Shown: in pieces, positions 44,681 through 53,826 of the stretch
Position numbering within the stretch: position 1 is the first letter of the stretch
How the letters are laid out: the number at the start of each line of letters is the position of its first letter
From: Hyphomonadaceae bacterium UBA5336
Lineage (GTDB): Bacteria; Pseudomonadota; Alphaproteobacteria; Caulobacterales; Hyphomonadaceae
Assembly: GCA_002408125.1 (NCBI GenBank)
Contig: DHQO01000031.1
Coordinates: 1-64,000 of the forward strand
Length of the DNA stretch: 64,000 nucleotides
Reading direction: 5' to 3'
Notes under the pieces: model-generated
Seen by the model: only the letters and a program-made list of their open reading frames with translations
Told to the model about the DNA's origin: nothing
The model's database searches: none
Position numbers and translations under genes: made by a program

Positions 44681-45493
44681 CTATTCCTGAAACCCAAGCG
44701 ATTCGACCAGGCCGGGCGCGGCGAGGAAGGCCGCGACGGCCAGCACGCACACCGCGCCGAGCCCATCCACCCTGTCCATGACGCCGCCATGTCCGGGCAC
44801 CAGGCCGCTCGCATCCTTCACGCCAAACTGGCGCTTGATCTGGGATTCGAAGAGATCGCCGGCCTGCGCAACCACGGAAATCGCCGCACCGAACAAGAGC
44901 CAGGTGGTGAGATCGGCATCCTCAATCCCCGCCGCGATGGCGCCGGACAGCACAGAGCAGATCACCGCGCCGAGCGCGCCGCTCCAGGTCTTGTTCGGGC
45001 TGTCAGTGCTCAGCGCCGGGCCGCCAAAGCCACGCCCGGCGAAATAGGCCCCGGAGTCAGACGCCCAGACAATCGCCATCAGGATCAGCGCAGCCGCCTG
45101 CCCATCCCACGGCCCACCCTCGCGCAGCACCTGCAGCGCAAATGGCAGCCCGCCCGCATACATCATCCCGAAGGCGCCGAGCGCGAAGCCGCGCCCATGC
45201 AGTGCGCCAAAGATGAGCGCGAACACGCCCAGCGCGCCGCACACCCAGGCCGCCGGCGCGGCGAAGAAGGCGAGATTGATCACGGCCAGAACCGGCACGG
45301 CGAGCCAGACCGGCCGCTGCCCGGCCATCCGGCACCATTCAAACGCCATCACACCGGCAAAGAGCGCCGAGCCAACGGCCAGCCAAACCCCGCCCTGATG
45401 GACGACGAACAGCGCAAACGGGATGAGAACCAGGGCCGAAACCACCCGAAGGGCCAGCTCGCTGCGTGTGCGCCCGCCGGCCACATCTGCCAT
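44681..45493 (-). CDS. cdsA: Phosphatidate cytidylyltransferase
   Basis: A 270-residue membrane enzyme with about eight hydrophobic segments that makes CDP-diacylglycerol from phosphatidate and CTP. The PROSITE-type CDS signature is seen in ESQIKRQFGVKDASGLVPGHGGVMDRVDG near the C terminus; SPNKTWSGALG and WASDSGAYFAGR are further conserved blocks. It starts 3 bp after the uppS stop and is read with dxr. Confidence 0.94.
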   Translation of the reverse strand: MADVAGGRTRSELALRVVSALVLIPFALFVVHQGGVWLAVGSALFAGVMAFEWCRMAGQRPVWLAVPVLAVINLAFFAAPAAWVCGALGVFALIFGALHGRGFALGAFGMMYAGGLPFALQVLREGGPWDGQAAALILMAIVWASDSGAYFAGRGFGGPALSTDSPNKTWSGALGAVICSVLSGAIAAGIEDADLTTWLLFGAAISVVAQAGDLFESQIKRQFGVKDASGLVPGHGGVMDRVDGLGAVCVLAVAAFLAAPGLVESLGFQE

Positions 45494-45496
45494 GGG

Positions 45497-46258
45497 CTAG
45501 CTCGCTCCGGCAGTGACCGCGCCGTAGCGCCGCTCCCGGCCGGCAAATTCCGCCACAGCCTGGCGCAAGGCTTCGGAATCGAAGTCCGGCCAGAGCACAT
45601 CGGAGAAGACCAGCTCGGAATAGGCACATTGCCAGAGCAGGAAATTGGAGATCCGCCGCTCGCCGCTGGTGCGGATAAGCAGGTCCGGATCGGGCAGGTC
45701 GCGCGTATCCAGAGCGGCGGAGAACAGGTTTTCGGTGATGTCGCCCGGCGCGATCTCGCCACGCGCCACCTTGCCGGCCAGGCTCTGTGTCGCGCGCACG
45801 ATCTCTTCCCGGCCGCCATAATTGAACGCTACAGTGAGGTGGAAGGCGCTGTTATGCGCCGTTTCACGCTCGGCCTCGTCGACCAGTTTCGCGATGTCTT
45901 CCGGTAGGTTGTCGCGCGTGCCGGCAATGCGCACGCGCACGCCCTCGCGCTTCAGCCGAGCCAAGTCGCGCCGGATATAGGCCTTCAGCAGGCCGAACAG
46001 CGCGCTGACCTCGCTGGTCGGCCGGCGCCAGTTCTCGGTCGAGAAGGAGAAAACCGTGACGCAACGGATGCCCATCTCGCGGGCTGCCTCGACGGTGTTG
46101 CGCAGCGCCTCGACGCCGCGCTCATGACCGGCGGCGCGGGGCAGGCCGCGGGCCTTCGCCCAGCGGCCATTGCCGTCCATGATGATTGCAACATGCGCAG
46201 GGATGGCATCGCTGGCCCCCTGCCGGGTGGCCGGGCCGGTAGCCGGCACGCTGCTCAT
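45497..46258 (-). CDS. uppS: Undecaprenyl pyrophosphate synthase
   Basis: A 253-residue cis-prenyltransferase that makes the C55 carrier for peptidoglycan and other envelope glycans. Substrate-binding IMDGNGRWAKARGLPRAAGHERGV has the catalytic aspartate; SFSTENWRRPTSEV, FHLTVAFNYGGREEIVRA and the C-terminal DLLIRTSGERRISNFLLWQ complete the family signatures. The ATG at 46258 overlaps the stop of frr by one base. Confidence 0.95.
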   Translation of the reverse strand: MSSVPATGPATRQGASDAIPAHVAIIMDGNGRWAKARGLPRAAGHERGVEALRNTVEAAREMGIRCVTVFSFSTENWRRPTSEVSALFGLLKAYIRRDLARLKREGVRVRIAGTRDNLPEDIAKLVDEAERETAHNSAFHLTVAFNYGGREEIVRATQSLAGKVARGEIAPGDITENLFSAALDTRDLPDPDLLIRTSGERRISNFLLWQCAYSELVFSDVLWPDFDSEALRQAVAEFAGRERRYGAVTAGAS

Positions 46259-46812
46259 CAGACCTGCATGATCTCCGCTTCCTTGGCCTTGAGAGCCTCA
46301 TCGATGCGCGCGATGAAGCGGTCGGTCAACTTCTGCACGTCATCGGCCCAGGCGCGATGCTCGTCCTCGCCGATCTCGCCATCCTTTTCCTGCTTCTTCA
46401 GCGCGTCCATGCCGTCGCGGCGCACATTGCGCACGGCGATGCGGGTGGTCTCGGCATACTTGCCGGCCAGCTTGGTCAGGTCGCGGCGGCGCTCTTCGTT
46501 CAGCGGCGGGATCGGGATGCGCAGATTGGTGCCGTCGACCACCGGATTGAGGCCGAGACCGGCATCGCGGATCGCCTTGTCGGCGGCGCCGACGACCGAT
46601 TTGTCCCAGATATTCACCGCCAGCATCCGCGATTCCGGCACGGTGATCGAGCCGACCTGATTGAGCGGCACGGTCGAGCCATAGGCCGGCACCATCACGC
46701 TGTCGAGCAGGTTCACAGAGGCGCGGCCCGTCCTCAGTCCGGCAAAATCGTCCGAAAGCGAAGACAGCGCGCCATCCATGCGGCGTTCGAGATCCTTCAT
46801 GTCAAAGCTCAT
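46258..46812 (-). CDS. frr: Ribosome recycling factor
   Basis: A 184-residue factor that, with EF-G, splits post-termination ribosomes. The L-shaped two-domain pattern is seen in LRTGRASVNLLDSVMVPAYG, LNQVGSITVPESRMLAVNIWD, and C-terminal MDALKKQEKDGEIGEDEHRAW. The ATG at 46812 overlaps the pyrH stop by 4 bp, and its stop overlaps uppS by one base; the gene order pyrH-frr-uppS is conserved. Confidence 0.96.
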   Translation of the reverse strand: MSFDMKDLERRMDGALSSLSDDFAGLRTGRASVNLLDSVMVPAYGSTVPLNQVGSITVPESRMLAVNIWDKSVVGAADKAIRDAGLGLNPVVDGTNLRIPIPPLNEERRRDLTKLAGKYAETTRIAVRNVRRDGMDALKKQEKDGEIGEDEHRAWADDVQKLTDRFIARIDEALKAKEAEIMQV

Positions 46813-47567
46813 GGGGCCACCTTTGTCTGGTTTCGAATGACAGTATACGTCCCCCGTCCCCGCAGAACATCCTGCAACACACCTTCTTCCGTCAGGGAGA
46901 AGACGATGATCGGAATGTTCACATCCCGCATCAGGCTGACAGCAGAAGCATCCATGACCTTCAGGTTGCGCGCCAGCACGTCCTGGTATTCCAGCGTCTC
47001 GTAACGCTCGGCATTGGCATCCTTTTTCGGGTCGGCCGAATAGACCCCGTCGACCTGGGTGCCCTTCAGCATGGCGTCGCAGCCCATCTCGGCCGCGCGC
47101 AGCGCCGCGCCGGTGTCGGTGGTGAAGAAGGGGTTGCCGGTGCCGGCGGCGAAGATCACGATCCGGCCTTTCTCCATATGGCGGATGGCGCGGCGGCGGA
47201 TATAGGGCTCGCAGACCGATTCCATCGGAATGGCGGACTGGACGCGGGTGTCAACGCCGAGCTTTTCCAACGCGCTCTGCATGGCAAGGGCGTTCATCAC
47301 GGTGGCCAGCATGCCCATGCTGTCGGCCTGGGCGCGGTCCATGCCATGGGCCGCACCGGCAAGTCCGCGGAAGATGTTCCCACCGCCAATAACGAGACAA
47401 AGTTCCGCGCCGGTCTGCTTGGCGGCGACAATGGCGCGTGCGAACTTCTCGCAGGTGCCCATGTCGATGCCGTAATCGCTGTCGCCCATCAGGGCTTCAC
47501 CGGACAGTTTCAGCAGGACGCGTTTATAGACCAACGCCTCGGACTCAGCAGGTTCTGGCGCGCTCAT
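46809..47567 (-). CDS. pyrH: UMP kinase
   Basis: A 252-residue amino-acid-kinase-fold enzyme converting UMP to UDP, essential for nucleotide, peptidoglycan and lipid precursors. It carries YKRVLLKLSGEALMG, IGGGNIFRGLAG, and the substrate-binding NPFFTTDTGAALRAAEMGCDAMLKGTQVDG. The leftward neighbour is frr, overlapping by 4 bp; tsf lies 105 bp upstream across a strong hairpin. Confidence 0.96.
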   Translation of the reverse strand: MSAPEPAESEALVYKRVLLKLSGEALMGDSDYGIDMGTCEKFARAIVAAKQTGAELCLVIGGGNIFRGLAGAAHGMDRAQADSMGMLATVMNALAMQSALEKLGVDTRVQSAIPMESVCEPYIRRRAIRHMEKGRIVIFAAGTGNPFFTTDTGAALRAAEMGCDAMLKGTQVDGVYSADPKKDANAERYETLEYQDVLARNLKVMDASAVSLMRDVNIPIIVFSLTEEGVLQDVLRGRGTYTVIRNQTKVAP

Positions 47568-47606
47568 TTGTCAACTCCGGTCAGATTTCTTCTGCCCTAA
47601 TGGATT

Positions 47607-47632
47607 CCCGGCGGCCTGTCATGGCCGCCGGG
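47607..47632 (-). terminator. Strong hairpin between tsf and pyrH
   Basis: A perfect 10-bp stem, CCCGGCGGCC and GGCCGCCGGG, around a 6-base loop, in the 105-bp gap between tsf and pyrH. On the minus strand it is not followed by a T run, so it may be a weak or Rho-assisted terminator or an attenuator that separates ribosomal from pyrH-lpx expression. Confidence 0.55.
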
Positions 47633-47672
47633 CAGAGTTTCATTGATTTTTCTTCAGAGCCGAAGCTCCAGA

Positions 47673-48575
47673 TCAGCCCTTGGAGAGGGACGCGACCTCT
47701 GCGGCGAAGTCGTCGGCTTCCTTCTCGATGCCCTCGCCCAGGGCGAAACGGGCAAAGCCAACCAGGCTCGCGCCATTGTCGGAGAGGAACTTGCCGACCG
47801 TCTTGTCCGGGTCCATCACGAAGGGCTGCTCGACAAGGACAACTTCCTTGTAGAACTTGTTCATGCGGCCGACGATCATCTTTTCGATGACATTGTCGGG
47901 CTTGCCGGAGGCGCGGGCCTCCTCGGTCAGAACGGCTTTCTCGCGCTCGACCAGGGTCTGGTCCAGTTCGTCGACGCTGGCCGCAGCCGGCGCGGTCGCC
48001 GCAACGTGCATGGCCACCTTGCGGCCGATATCGGCCAGGTCGCCCTCGCCATCGAGCGCCACAAGCACGCCCACCTTGCCGAGGCCATCGGTCTCGGCAT
48101 TGTGGATGTAGGAGGCCACCGCGCCATCGGCGGTGAGCTTCACGGTGCGGCGCAGGGTCATGTTCTCGCCGATCGTCGCGATCATGCGGGTGATCATGTC
48201 CTCGACCGTGCCGTCGCCTTCCGGAGCCGGAGCCGCCTTCAGCGCTTCGATCGACCCATCGGTTTCCAGCGCGGCGGCGGCGATGCCTTTCAGCGCCGCC
48301 TGGAACTGGGCGTTACGGGCCACGAAGTCGGTCTCGGCATTCAGCTCGACCAGCGCGCCGGTCTTGCCGTCTTCCGACACCAGGGCCGCCACCAGGCCAT
48401 CAGCCGCGGTGCGGCCGGACTTCTTGGCAGCCTTGGACAGGCCCTTGGCCCGCAGCCAGTCGACGGCGGCTTCCATGTCGCCATCGCTTTCCACGAGGGC
48501 CTTCTTGGCGTCCATCATGCCAGCGCCGGTCTTCTCGCGCAGGCTTTTCACTAGGGCGGCGGTAATTTGAGCCAT
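47673..48575 (-). CDS. tsf: Translation elongation factor Ts
   Basis: A 300-residue nucleotide-exchange factor for EF-Tu. The N-terminal UBA-like domain ends with the hallmark EKTGAGMMDAKKALVESDGDMEAAVDWLR; the central core contains ALVELNAETDFVARN and the later helices expected of EF-Ts. It follows rpsB by 53 bp in the universal rpsB-tsf order. Its start is ATG at 48575. Confidence 0.97.
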   Translation of the reverse strand: MAQITAALVKSLREKTGAGMMDAKKALVESDGDMEAAVDWLRAKGLSKAAKKSGRTAADGLVAALVSEDGKTGALVELNAETDFVARNAQFQAALKGIAAAALETDGSIEALKAAPAPEGDGTVEDMITRMIATIGENMTLRRTVKLTADGAVASYIHNAETDGLGKVGVLVALDGEGDLADIGRKVAMHVAATAPAAASVDELDQTLVEREKAVLTEEARASGKPDNVIEKMIVGRMNKFYKEVVLVEQPFVMDPDKTVGKFLSDNGASLVGFARFALGEGIEKEADDFAAEVASLSKG

Positions 48576-48628
48576 GGATCTGCTCTTCAGCTTGGGAGGT
48601 TGGTGGGTGTTGTCACAGTCGCCTGGTC

Positions 48629-49459
48629 TCAGGCAGACGGCTGGTCTTCCGTGCTCTCTTCGGTCGCTTCCTCGGTCGACTCTTCGGACAGTTCGGCCAG
48701 TGCCGCATCGGCATCGGCCAGTTCGCCCAGATCTTCAAGGTCGCCCAGGTCCACGCCGAGATTGGCGGTGGACTCAGCCAGGCCATCGACCACGGCATCG
48801 GCAACCAGGTTGCAGTAGAGCGAAATCGCGCGCGCGGCGTCATCATTGCCCGGGAACGGGAAATTGATGTCGTCGGGATCGCAGTTGGTGTCGACCACGG
48901 CCACAACGGGGATGCCGAGCTTGCGGGCTTCCTTCACCGCAATGGCTTCCTTGTTGGTGTCGATCACGAACATCAGGTCCGGCAGGCCGCCCATATTGGC
49001 AATACCGCCAAGGGCGCGGTCGAGCTTGTCGCGCTCGCGCTCAAGGTTCAACAGCTCTTTCTTGGTCAGGCCTTCGCCGCCGCCGCTTTCGAACATGGCC
49101 TGCAGTTCCTTCAGGCGCTTGATCGAGTGCGACACGGTCTGCCAGTTGGTCAGCGTGCCGCCGAGCCAGCGGTGGTTGATATAGTACTGGGCGCAACGGC
49201 CAGCGGCCTCGGCGATCGGCTCGGCCGCCTGGCGCTTGGTACCAACGAACAGCACACGGCCGCCCTTGGCGACGGTGTCACGGACCTGAACCAGCGCCTG
49301 GTGCAGCAGCGGCACGGTCTTCGACAGGTCGAGAATGTGGATGTGCGAGCGCTCGCCATAGATGTAGCGCTTCATTTTCGGGTTCCAGCGGTGGGTCTGG
49401 TGTCCGAAGTGGACGCCGGCTTCCAGCAGCTGGCGCATGGTAAAATCAGGCAAAGCCAT
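48629..49459 (-). CDS. rpsB: 30S ribosomal protein S2
   Basis: A 276-residue S2 protein. It begins MALPDFTMRQLLEAGVHFGHQTHRWNPKM, with the conserved WLGGTLTNW and PDLMFVIDTNKEAIAVKEARKLGIPV blocks. The C-terminal about 45 residues form a very acidic tail (runs of E, D, S, T) beyond the conserved domain. ATG at 49459 was chosen, with GGAG ten bases upstream; an extra in-frame ATG at 49474 lies across that site. The 147-bp upstream gap to dnaE contains a candidate promoter. Confidence 0.96.
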   Translation of the reverse strand: MALPDFTMRQLLEAGVHFGHQTHRWNPKMKRYIYGERSHIHILDLSKTVPLLHQALVQVRDTVAKGGRVLFVGTKRQAAEPIAEAAGRCAQYYINHRWLGGTLTNWQTVSHSIKRLKELQAMFESGGGEGLTKKELLNLERERDKLDRALGGIANMGGLPDLMFVIDTNKEAIAVKEARKLGIPVVAVVDTNCDPDDINFPFPGNDDAARAISLYCNLVADAVVDGLAESTANLGVDLGDLEDLGELADADAALAELSEESTEEATEESTEDQPSA

Positions 49460-49559
49460 CTTAATTGTCTCCATCCGGTTGACCGTCACGGGCGTCACGG
49501 GACTACCGACTTTGGCAGCCCGCACCGGATGCGCCCGTGCACAGGGGTTGAAGGCGGTG

Positions 49560-49587
49560 CCTATACACAATTGCACGCGTGGCGCAA
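49560..49587 (-). promoter_or_regulatory. Candidate promoter of the rpsB operon
   Basis: On the minus strand TTGCGC (49587-49582) and TATAGG (49565-49560) are separated by 16 bp, about 100 bp upstream of rpsB in the only gap of the block. The match to sigma70 consensus is moderate; the T-A-T-A core and the position support it. Confidence 0.38.
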
Positions 49588-49606
49588 CCGCGAGTTCCAC
49601 TCCAGG

Positions 49607-52600
49607 TCAGGCGGCAACCACCTGATCGACCCCGGCGGCCGATTTCAGCGCCTGCACCGCGCGGATATCGGTGGGGTATTCCCCTTCCAGTTCCAAGGTC
49701 ACCAAACGGCCATCCTCCAGCGGGATTTCGATACGCAGCGCGCCACTATCCAGGCCCGGCCGCCCGCGCAGGGCCGTGGCGATGGCGCCAAGATCGCCCG
49801 GATCGGCGCCCGCGCCCAGCCGCACGGTGAGCGCTGGGCTGGGCCGCGAGAGGCGCGCTTCTGCAATCGGCTTGATCACCTCGGCGGCCAGGCGGATCTC
49901 GTCGCCATTGCGCCGCACGCTGGCCGTCACCGCAATGGCATTGCCGACCTGCAGCTTCTCATACTGCTCCGAGAGCACTTCCGGATAGACCATCAGCTCG
50001 ACCTCGCCGAACGGGTCCGACAGGGTGAGGAAGGCGAACTTGCCGCCCCGGCGCGCCGGCTTGTCGACCCGGGCACGGACAATGCCGATCAGTTCCAGCG
50101 CCTTGCCGTCCTCGGCCTTCTCGGAAATCTCGTGCGCCATGGTCACGCGCGAGCGGTCGAGGCTTTCCAGCACATCGTCGAGCGGGTGGCCGGAGAGATA
50201 GAAGCCGATGGCCTTGAATTCCTCGTCCAGCTTCTGCTGGCCGTTCCAGGCCTTGGCGGAGGGCAGCGGCGCGCGCACCGAGGTTTCCTCCTCGCCGAAC
50301 AGCCCGCCCTGCCCGCCTTCGCGGTCTGCCGTCGCGCGCGAGGCCTCGGCCACCAGCACTGGCGCGGCCGCCAGCGCCCGGGCGCGATTGGATTCCAGCG
50401 GGTCGAAGGCGCCGGCCCGGGCGAGCTGCTCGAAGGCGCGCTTGTTGATCTGGTTGGGGTCCACCCGTTCGGCAAAATCGTGCAGGTCCCTGAACACTCC
50501 CCCGGTCTCGCGGATCGAGACCAGGTGCTTCATGGCCTCAAGCCCGACGCCCTTCAACGCGCCGAGGGCATAGACAATCGCGCCATCGCGCACATCGAAA
50601 TCGGCGGTCGAGGCCATGACTTCCGGCGCGATCACCTCGATCTTCAGCCGCTTGGCCTCCTGCACAAAGGCGGCGAGCTTGTCGGTATTGTGCAGGTCGA
50701 GGCTCATGGAGGCGGCCAGGAACTCGACCGGGAAATGGCATTTCAGATAGCCGGTATGATAGCCGATGGCGGCATAGGCGGCCGCATGGGACTTGTTGAA
50801 GCCATAGCCGGCGAACTTCTCCATCGTGTCGAAGATCTCGTTGGCCAGCGCCTCGTCCATGCCTTTCAGCTCGGCCGCGCCCTCGCAGAAGCGTTTCCTC
50901 TGCGCGACCATCTCTTCGACCTTTTTCTTGCCCATGGCCCGGCGCAGCAGGTCGGCCTCGCCGAGCGAATAGCCGGCAATTTCCTGAGCCATCCGCATGA
51001 CCTGTTCCTGGTAGACCGGCACCCCATAGGTCGCCTCCAGGACCGGTTCGAGATCCGGGTGCTGGTAGCGGACATTTTTCGGGTCTTCCTTCCCGGCCAC
51101 ATAGACCGGGATATTGTCCATCGGGCCGGGCCGGTAGAGCGAGATGATGGCGATGACATCCTCGATATTGCCGGGCCGTACCTTGCGCAGCGTGTCGCGC
51201 ATGCCCTGGCCTTCCAGCTGGAACACGCCGAGCGTTTCGCCGGACGCCATCAGCTCATAGGTCGCCTCGTCATCGAAAGTGCGCCACTTCGAGCAGACAT
51301 CACGCCCGTCGCGGCGGATGAAATTCAGCGCGCGTTCGATCACAGTGAGCGTCTTCAGGCCGAGAAAGTCGAACTTTACGAGGCCTGCGCTCTCGGCCCA
51401 CTTCATGTTGAACTGGGTGGCCGGCAGGTCCGAGCGCGGATCATTGTAAAGCGGTGCGATTTCGGTGAGCGGACGGTCGGCGATGACGACGCCGGCGGCG
51501 TGCGTGCCGGCCGAGCGGTAGAGCCCTTCCAGCTGCAGCGCGGTATCGAGCAGTTCTCCGACGCGTGGGTCGGCATCGACTTCCTCGTCGAATTTCGGCT
51601 CGTCGGCGATGGCATCCTTCAGCTTGGGCGGATTGGCCGGATTGAACGGGATGAGCTTGGCCAGCCGGTCGACCTGGCCATAGGGCATCTGCATCACCCG
51701 GCCGACATCGCGCACCACGGCCTTGGCCTGCAGCGTGCCGAAGGTGATGATCATGGCCACGCTGTCGGCGCCATACTTGTCGCGGACATAGCGGATCACC
51801 TCGCCGCGCCGCTCCTGGCAGAAATCGACGTCGAAGTCGGGCATTGAGACCCGTTCGGGATTGAGGAAGCGCTCGAACAGCAGGTCGAAGCGCAAGGGAT
51901 CGAGATCGGTGATCAGGAGCGACCAGGCAACCAGCGAGCCGGCGCCGGAGCCCCTGCCTGGCCCCACCGGAATGCTCTGCGCCTTGGCCCATTTGATGAA
52001 GTCCGACACGATCAGGAAGTAGCCGGGAAAGCCCATCCGCTCGATAATGCCGAGCTCATAGTCGAGCCGCTCGAAATAGGCCTCGCGCGTCGCATAGAGC
52101 TTGTCGGCATCGGCCAGGCGCTTTTCCAGGCCCTCGGTGGCCTGCTCGCGCAGCTCGTCGATTTCCGATTTATCGCCCTGGGCAAAGCTCGGCAGGATGG
52201 GCGCATGCTTTTCCGATTTGACCGCGCAGCGCCGGGCCACCTCGGCTGTGGTGGCGATCGCCTCGGGCAGGTCGGCGAACAGGATGCTCATCTCATCGGC
52301 AGATTTCAGATACTGGCTCGGCTGGACGCGCGGGCGATCCTCCTCGCCGAGATAACGGCCATGGGAGATACACATCATGGCATCATGCGCACCGGCATCG
52401 GTGGGCTTCATGAAGCGCGCATCATGGGTCGCCACGATGGGCAGGCTCATCTCATAGGCGAGGTCGAGCAGGCCCGGCTCGACCACCGCCTCCTCCGGCG
52501 CACCATGGCGCATGATCTCGACATAGCAACGGCCGGGATAGGCCGCGCTGAGCTGCTCCAACTCCTCGCGCGCTTCCTCATTCCGGCCCTTTGCCAGATG

Positions 52601-53020
52601 CTGACCGACGCGGCCCTCGACCCCGCCGGTGAAAAGGATCAGGCCGCCGGTCTCTCTCAGCAGGTGTCCGCGCGCGAGCTTGGGCACACCGTCATGGGCT
52701 TCCAGATAGGCCAGCGAGCTGAGCCGCATCAGGCGGCGATAGCCGGCTTCGTTCTGTGCATAGAGGCTCACCCGGCTGGTCTCGCCCTTGCGTTCATCTT
52801 CCAGGATATCGAAACAGCAGGCGACAATGGGCTGGACGCCGTCGCCCGAAAGCGTCTCGGAGATTTCCAGCGCCCCGAAGAGATTGTTGTGGTCGGTGAC
52901 CGCGATCGCCGGCATCTCGTGCTCGGCCGCCCACAGCACCAGCGCCTTCGGCGTGATCATGCTCTCCAGCAGCGAATAGCTGGAGCGGACGGCCAGATGC
53001 ACGAAGGGCGAATCAGACAT
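49607..53020 (-). CDS. dnaE: DNA polymerase III subunit alpha
   Basis: An 1137-residue replicative polymerase (DnaE1 type). Residues 1-280 are the PHP domain (FVHLAVRSSYSLLESMI, IAVTDHNNLFG). Palm-domain aspartates are D395 and D397 in MPDFDVDFCQERR, preceded by GPGRGSGAGSLVAW. Next come the fingers with the NKSHAAAYAAIGYHTGYLK motif, the helix-hairpin-helix region GALKGVGLEAMKHLVSIR, and an OB-fold and C-terminal tau-binding region. It starts with ATG at 53020, and lies 107 bp after lolD; no other replication gene is nearby. Confidence 0.97.
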   Translation of the reverse strand: MSDSPFVHLAVRSSYSLLESMITPKALVLWAAEHEMPAIAVTDHNNLFGALEISETLSGDGVQPIVACCFDILEDERKGETSRVSLYAQNEAGYRRLMRLSSLAYLEAHDGVPKLARGHLLRETGGLILFTGGVEGRVGQHLAKGRNEEAREELEQLSAAYPGRCYVEIMRHGAPEEAVVEPGLLDLAYEMSLPIVATHDARFMKPTDAGAHDAMMCISHGRYLGEEDRPRVQPSQYLKSADEMSILFADLPEAIATTAEVARRCAVKSEKHAPILPSFAQGDKSEIDELREQATEGLEKRLADADKLYATREAYFERLDYELGIIERMGFPGYFLIVSDFIKWAKAQSIPVGPGRGSGAGSLVAWSLLITDLDPLRFDLLFERFLNPERVSMPDFDVDFCQERRGEVIRYVRDKYGADSVAMIITFGTLQAKAVVRDVGRVMQMPYGQVDRLAKLIPFNPANPPKLKDAIADEPKFDEEVDADPRVGELLDTALQLEGLYRSAGTHAAGVVIADRPLTEIAPLYNDPRSDLPATQFNMKWAESAGLVKFDFLGLKTLTVIERALNFIRRDGRDVCSKWRTFDDEATYELMASGETLGVFQLEGQGMRDTLRKVRPGNIEDVIAIISLYRPGPMDNIPVYVAGKEDPKNVRYQHPDLEPVLEATYGVPVYQEQVMRMAQEIAGYSLGEADLLRRAMGKKKVEEMVAQRKRFCEGAAELKGMDEALANEIFDTMEKFAGYGFNKSHAAAYAAIGYHTGYLKCHFPVEFLAASMSLDLHNTDKLAAFVQEAKRLKIEVIAPEVMASTADFDVRDGAIVYALGALKGVGLEAMKHLVSIRETGGVFRDLHDFAERVDPNQINKRAFEQLARAGAFDPLESNRARALAAAPVLVAEASRATADREGGQGGLFGEEETSVRAPLPSAKAWNGQQKLDEEFKAIGFYLSGHPLDDVLESLDRSRVTMAHEISEKAEDGKALELIGIVRARVDKPARRGGKFAFLTLSDPFGEVELMVYPEVLSEQYEKLQVGNAIAVTASVRRNGDEIRLAAEVIKPIAEARLSRPSPALTVRLGAGADPGDLGAIATALRGRPGLDSGALRIEIPLEDGRLVTLELEGEYPTDIRAVQALKSAAGVDQVVAA

Positions 53021-53127
53021 GCGCGTTCTCCTCTTGTTCGCACATTGCCTCAGCCAGTGCGAGAGGTGAACCGCCTAAGTTAGAGTTCCACAGGTTTTCG
53101 CTGCCAAGGCGTGTTGGCGCCTACGCC

Positions 53128-53826
53128 TTACTCGGCCGGTGCCGGCTGGAAGGTGACGATATGACCACGGTCGATGGTCACGACGCGGTCCATATAGGCC
53201 GTCAGCGCCATATTGTGGGTCGCCACGAGTACGGCGGCGCCTTCCTTGCGCGACTTCGAGACGAGGGCGGCGAAGACGCGTTCGGTGGTGGCCGGGTCGA
53301 GATTGCCGGTGGGTTCGTCGGCGATGACGAGGCGCGGATCGTTGACCAGCGCGCGGGCGATGGCGACACGCTGCTGCTCTCCGCCCGAAAGCTGGCCCGG
53401 CTGGTGCTTGAGGCGCTCCGACAGGCCCATATCGGCCAGCAAGCTGGCAGCCCGCTCACGCGCGGCCTTCTTCTTCGCGCCGTCAACCAGCAGCGGCATG
53501 GCGACATTGTCGAGCGCGTTGAACTCGGGAAGCAGGTGGTGGAACTGGTAGACGAAGCCGAGCTTCTCGCGCCGCCGGCGGGTGCGGTCATTGTCCGACA
53601 GGGCGAGGCAATCCTCGCCGTCGAGAAAGACCCCGCCCTCGTCCGGGCGCTCCAGCAGGCCGGCGGTGTGCAAGAGGGTCGACTTGCCCGAACCAGACGG
53701 GCCGACAAGGCCGACCAGTTCGCCCGGCGCCAGCGCCAGGTCTGCGCCGGTCAGCACGGGCAGTTCGCCCTCGCCGGTTTCATAGGTGCGGTGCACCCCG
53801 CGCAGTTCCAGGACAGGCGTCATCAT
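53128..53826 (-). CDS. lolD: Lipoprotein-releasing ABC transporter ATPase LolD
   Basis: A 232-residue ATPase of the LolCDE complex that extracts outer-membrane lipoproteins from the inner membrane. Walker A is GPSGSGKST, the Q-loop is FVYQFHHLLPEFNALDNV, the signature is LSGGEQQR and Walker B is LVIADEPTGNLD, all in the order of the LolD/MacB-type ATPases. The ATG at 53826 overlaps the lolC stop by 4 bp. Confidence 0.93.
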   Translation of the reverse strand: MMTPVLELRGVHRTYETGEGELPVLTGADLALAPGELVGLVGPSGSGKSTLLHTAGLLERPDEGGVFLDGEDCLALSDNDRTRRRREKLGFVYQFHHLLPEFNALDNVAMPLLVDGAKKKAARERAASLLADMGLSERLKHQPGQLSGGEQQRVAIARALVNDPRLVIADEPTGNLDPATTERVFAALVSKSRKEGAAVLVATHNMALTAYMDRVVTIDRGHIVTFQPAPAE

